From CAYUXF01 sp964448755 (GTDB lineage: Bacteria > Margulisbacteria > Termititenacia > Termititenacales > CAYUXF01), in the NCBI GenBank assembly GCA_964448755.1, contig CAYUXF010000022.1, forward strand, positions 1 to 24,883: a DNA stretch of 24,883 bases, written 5' to 3'. Under the pieces are notes generated by a model that worked only from the letters and a program-made list of their open reading frames with translations, did no database searches and was not told the origin of the DNA. Positions within the stretch are counted from its first letter, which is position 1, and the number at the start of each line of letters is the position of its first letter. Below are positions 22,220 to 24,883 of the stretch, in pieces. Both the position numbers and the translations under genes were made by a program.

Positions 22220-22948
22220 ATGCTGAAAAAAATAATAATCTTTAACGACATGTTCTCTAAATATAATTTTGCAGACAAAAACCAAGCAGAAATTGAAAAA
22301 ATATTAAATTACAATACATCAATATTAAAAAATTTAACGCCTGAAAATATCAGTAAAATAATGGATGAATTAATTGTTTCAAATATCCTGCATTCCATAC
22401 AAAACACTAACCCTAAAATTCCAAATAAATTGTATTTTGATGCGGCAAACAATATTGGTATAGCAAGAATAGAAAAAAAAGAATTGTTCGCCTATCAAAA
22501 TTACTTGCACAAAATATACAGTTTTTTAAAAAGCAATGATTTCAGCCGCTCTCATGAAATAAAAAGCGAGCTCAAGAAAATAATTTTGAGAAAAATCGAT
22601 GATTTTATGCAACAAACATCCTCAAAGCTAACCAATAAACAACGACAGGATATTTTAAAAATAAAACAAAATATTTCGAACGTTCAATTAACGCTCGGCT
22701 CTATGCGTCAAGACTCTAATCCACTGTATGTAAAAATTGCTAATTATATCTATATGAAAAAACCAAGTTTCCGAGCAAATAATGTCACCATACTAAAAGA
22801 AGACCCGCACGAAATAATTTTGGAGCTAAGTGATGCAGACCAAAAAAAATATACCATCTATTTAAAATTAGCGGCAGGCACAAGGCCTGGAGAGGAATTA
22901 AAAATATATCCCGGAGATAATAATACAGCAAAAATATTGGAAATTTAG
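22220..22948 (+). CDS. A2: lysine-rich protein of unknown family, paralog of A1
   Basis: 242 residues, AT-rich and basic, no signal peptide or membrane helix. The N-terminal 160 residues are helical (including ELKKIILRKIDDFMQQTSSK). The C-terminal domain begins SMRQDSNPLYVKIANYIYMK and closes with a RPGEELKIYPGD segment, matching A1 in order and spacing. Its stop codon overlaps that of convergent B2 (four shared bases). Start chosen at ATG 22220 because TAGGAG is six bases upstream and the upstream sequence matches A1. I do not recognise a function; the conserved RPGE segment near the end is the best landmark for a homology search. Confidence 0.8.
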   Translation: MLKKIIIFNDMFSKYNFADKNQAEIEKILNYNTSILKNLTPENISKIMDELIVSNILHSIQNTNPKIPNKLYFDAANNIGIARIEKKELFAYQNYLHKIYSFLKSNDFSRSHEIKSELKKIILRKIDDFMQQTSSKLTNKQRQDILKIKQNISNVQLTLGSMRQDSNPLYVKIANYIYMKKPSFRANNVTILKEDPHEIILELSDADQKKYTIYLKLAAGTRPGEELKIYPGDNNTAKILEI

Positions 22949-23433
22949 ATCTCGTTATCGTTTTCTTTCGCCTGCTCAATAAAATCATCAATAACGCTCA
23001 TTACTTCTTCTTGCTCCTCTGGCGATGACGAATAAAAATCTTCAATTGTTTCTTCTAGCCACTCTTTTGTCATTGACTGCTTTTTAGAATAATCCGGCAA
23101 TTCCCAACCAAGTTCTGCATATTTTTCAGCGAGCTCTTCTCTAGTATATCTTCTCTCCTCCGGATCAGGACCACGCCGAATTGACTTCAGAAAGGCCACA
23201 TGAGCCTCCCATTCTTCCGGAGTAATGATGAGCACTGCATCTACAGGATGGCCGCATTCAGCCACATCAAGGATGTCCTCGTCGGTCAACGCATCTACAG
23301 AAAAGAAAGAAATCTCATTATTTTTTTGACCAGAACCAATAATATCAATATTTTTTTCTACAAAAAATTTAGCTTTGGTTAAGCGATTATTTTTAAACCG
23401 CTCAGCCGCTTTAATAACTTTTAAATTTATCAT
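22945..23433 (-). CDS. B2: acidic protein of unknown family, paralog of B1, convergent with A2
   Basis: 162 residues, strongly acidic at the C-terminus (SSSPEEQEEVMSVIDDFIEQ). Shares the N-terminal NLKVIKAAERFK motif and the VDALTDEDIL region with B1; downstream it is shorter and different (RRYTREELAEKYAELGWELP, then MTKEWLEETIEDF). It lacks the LTQEEIDAFM segment of B1. No Shine-Dalgarno; TATAAT (23440-23445) ends six bases before ATG. Convergent with A2, stops overlapping. Together with A2 it is the second copy of the A/B module. Confidence 0.8.
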   Translation of the reverse strand: MINLKVIKAAERFKNNRLTKAKFFVEKNIDIIGSGQKNNEISFFSVDALTDEDILDVAECGHPVDAVLIITPEEWEAHVAFLKSIRRGPDPEERRYTREELAEKYAELGWELPDYSKKQSMTKEWLEETIEDFYSSSPEEQEEVMSVIDDFIEQAKENDNEI

Positions 23434-23435
23434 GC

Positions 23436-23503
23436 TAATATTATACCGCTCCTGTAAATCTATTGCCTCCAGTTATCGGTATTTCAGCCGGTTTATTGCA
23501 AAT
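23436..23503 (-). repeat. 68-bp upstream element of B2, duplicated before B1
   Basis: Second copy of the element at 22033-22100, 65 of 68 positions identical with no gaps. Contains the -10 TATAAT at 23440-23445 and ends with the TTGCAAAT half site. Confidence 0.85.
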
Positions 23504-23532
23504 AATTAGGGTGCGAATTAAGGTGCAAATTA
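23497..23532 (-). repeat. Three 12-bp direct repeats upstream of B2
   Basis: On the plus strand the units are TGCAAATAATTA (23497-23508), GGGTGCGAATTA (23509-23520) and AGGTGCAAATTA (23521-23532); the last two differ at two positions and the first is degenerate. They lie upstream of the B2 promoter and run into the stop codon of the ATPase gene. They could be an operator for B2; the number of units is small, so chance is possible. Confidence 0.4.
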
Positions 23533-24717
23533 CAATCCAGTCGCTGTTATTGTTTTTCGAAAATCTCTATAATTTTTACCAATTAAATAACATTGATCAA
23601 TACCTATTTTCTCAGAAATATTTTCTAGTTTATTAAGATCATTTTCTGTCGGCGTTAATTTAATTTCAAACGCGATCTTTTTATCTAAAACAACATCTAT
23701 TTCCGCAGTATTGCGTTTATTATAAAAACTCAATTGACCAAATTCACTTAATTGATTAATTACACTGTTTTCAAATAACTGCCCATCATTAACCCTGCCG
23801 ATAACATTTAAAATTCCGGTATCGCTAAAATAAACCTTTTTACCGCCAGCAACAGCCCTGTCAATACTTTGCGAAAATTTAGGCAATAACTTAATAAAAA
23901 AAACACCCTGCAAAAACTCCAGATAATTATAAATTTTAGGACGATCTACACCCAGCTCACCAGCTAATTTTGTAATATCCAGCATTGTCCCAACCCGCGG
24001 AACTAACAACAAAATCAGATCACGCAATTCTCTAATATCCTTATAATCGGCAATGATTTTTAAATCTTTTTCAAAAAAAGAGGCAAAAATATTTTTTAAA
24101 ACCTTTTTTTTCAACTCTCTGTCCTGTGTCAATACAACTTCCGGGAAACCGCCAAATTCCAGATAATTTTGATATTCTTTAATATTTTTCTCATACTGAA
24201 TAAGCGAGATCGGTTTTAAAATATCTTTAATAGTTCTTTTTTTATTTAAAGTAATTTCTTTCTGTTGATCGGTAAAATAGAGATACTCCTGAAAACTTAA
24301 AGGATTTAAATTAAAAAGAAATTTTCTACCGCTTAGAGATTCCGGGAAAAGATTTTTTAAATAAAAACTAGAAGATCCGGTAACAATAAATTTAACAGCG
24401 TAATGATCTATTAAATATTTAATGACCTTGGTTATTTCAGGGTAATTTTGAATTTCATCAATAAAAACAAATAATCGTTCTTTTTTAGTATTTGCTAGAG
24501 ACTGCAAACTTTTATAAATATTATTATAATCCAGTTCCTCAAATATTTTTTGATCTAAAGGATTATCAAAATCGAACCAAATTTTCGGCTGATCAATGGT
24601 ATCAAACACTTGCTGCATTAACGTAGTTTTACCAACCTGCCGCATACCGGTAATAACCAATGCATTCTTATGGTCAATATATTTCATTAATTCTTTATAC
24701 AAAACTCTTTTTTTCAT
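23530..24717 (-). CDS. AAA-family ATPase, AAA_14/DUF4143 type
   Basis: From ATG 24717 the protein has 395 residues; the frame extends 27 codons further to ATG 24798. I prefer 24717 because the family typically starts just before a segment like KRVLYKELMKYI and because a promoter and operator lie between the two starts. Motifs: Walker A GMRQVGKTT, Walker B LFVFIDEIQ, sensor IVTGSSSFYL, then LSGRKFLFNLNPLSFQEYL typical of AAA_14. The C-terminal DUF4143 part has a winged-helix-like segment (ITKLAGELGVDRPKIYNYLE) and a PD-(D/E)xK-like end (NTAEIDVVLDKKIAFEIKLT). These proteins are common mobile/accessory genes in anaerobes and symbionts; their biological role is poorly defined. AT-rich like the A genes. 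Confidence 0.9.
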   Translation of the reverse strand: MKKRVLYKELMKYIDHKNALVITGMRQVGKTTLMQQVFDTIDQPKIWFDFDNPLDQKIFEELDYNNIYKSLQSLANTKKERLFVFIDEIQNYPEITKVIKYLIDHYAVKFIVTGSSSFYLKNLFPESLSGRKFLFNLNPLSFQEYLYFTDQQKEITLNKKRTIKDILKPISLIQYEKNIKEYQNYLEFGGFPEVVLTQDRELKKKVLKNIFASFFEKDLKIIADYKDIRELRDLILLLVPRVGTMLDITKLAGELGVDRPKIYNYLEFLQGVFFIKLLPKFSQSIDRAVAGGKKVYFSDTGILNVIGRVNDGQLFENSVINQLSEFGQLSFYNKRNTAEIDVVLDKKIAFEIKLTPTENDLNKLENISEKIGIDQCYLIGKNYRDFRKTITATGL

Positions 24718-24758
24718 ATTTGTAAAAATATTATTACAAATATACGCATATTTGTAAA
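24715..24758 (-). promoter_or_regulatory. Inverted-repeat operator over the ATPase promoter
   Basis: Three copies of one decamer: ATATTTGTAA (24716-24725), its inverse TTACAAATAT (24734-24743) and ATATTTGTAA (24748-24757). The last two form a perfect inverted repeat with a four-base centre (ACGC). On the minus strand a candidate -35 TTTACA (24753-24758) and -10 TAATAA (24731-24736), spaced 16 bases, lie within it, so a protein bound here would block transcription. A TATAAT four bases before the outer ATG at 24798 is an alternative promoter. Confidence 0.5.
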
Positions 24759-24883
24759 GAATCGTTTTTATAATAACCTTTTCCCTGCGTATTTCCATTT
24801 TTATTATAATGTTTTTTTTGCAATTACTAGTTTGTTTTTATAAAAAATTTTTTCTAGAATTTTTTATATCGACAGTATTTTTT

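Noticed and set aside
20565..23433. Reading the A/B pairs as classical toxin-antitoxin systems
   Set aside because: The genes are convergent rather than co-directional, both proteins are larger than typical toxin or antitoxin proteins, and no known toxin or antitoxin motif is visible. Kept only as an undefined module.

Overview
The window comes from an AT-rich, flagellated bacterium with two membranes. Evidence for an outer membrane is a small porin-like protein with a signal peptide and a C-terminal phenylalanine, plus a PorV-type barrel. S-layer homology (SLH) domains fused to that barrel, a FlgD-Ig-type tail on a secreted protein and a Firmicutes-like flagellar gene order fit uncultivated lineages such as Margulisbacteria/WOR-1. 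That placement is a guess from gene style. There are no rRNA or tRNA genes, CRISPR arrays, transposases or phage genes.

1-5825, phosphate block. A partial NUDIX hydrolase (+) runs tail to tail into a minus-strand set: porin, Na/Pi cotransporter, PhoU-like protein. Upstream lie a PhoR-like kinase, a PhoB/PhoP-like regulator and an unlisted 52-codon gene with an ideal ribosome binding site. TTAACA-type hexamers at an exact 11-bp period sit before the porin and before the regulator, a layout typical of Pho boxes. This looks like a self-contained phosphate-starvation unit.

5826-20447, one long minus-strand run of closely spaced genes. In transcription order: two unrecognised cytoplasmic proteins sharing an MSPAE motif; a large secreted protein ending in a FlgD-Ig/gliding-type domain; a 1310-residue PorV-like barrel fused to Ig-like and SLH domains; FliK, FlgD, an FlgE-type hook protein, FliM, FliN, FliO, FliP; and a periplasmic unknown. 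Flagellar assembly and an envelope/surface system thus appear co-transcribed.

20448-23529, accessory block. Two copies of a convergent gene pair: an AT-rich, lysine-rich A gene on + (20565-21329 and 22220-22948) meets an acidic B gene on - (21332-22030 and 22945-23433) tail to tail. A copies share a C-terminal domain; B copies share their N-terminus and a 68-bp upstream segment with only three differences. I recognise no known family. This is the best candidate for an undescribed system.

23530-24883. An AAA/DUF4143 ATPase with an inverted-repeat operator over its likely promoter, then 85 bases up to the window edge in which I see no gene.

Several genes (the response regulator and both B genes, less strictly the 296-residue gene) have a -10 box a few bases before the start codon and no Shine-Dalgarno site, suggesting leaderless transcripts.
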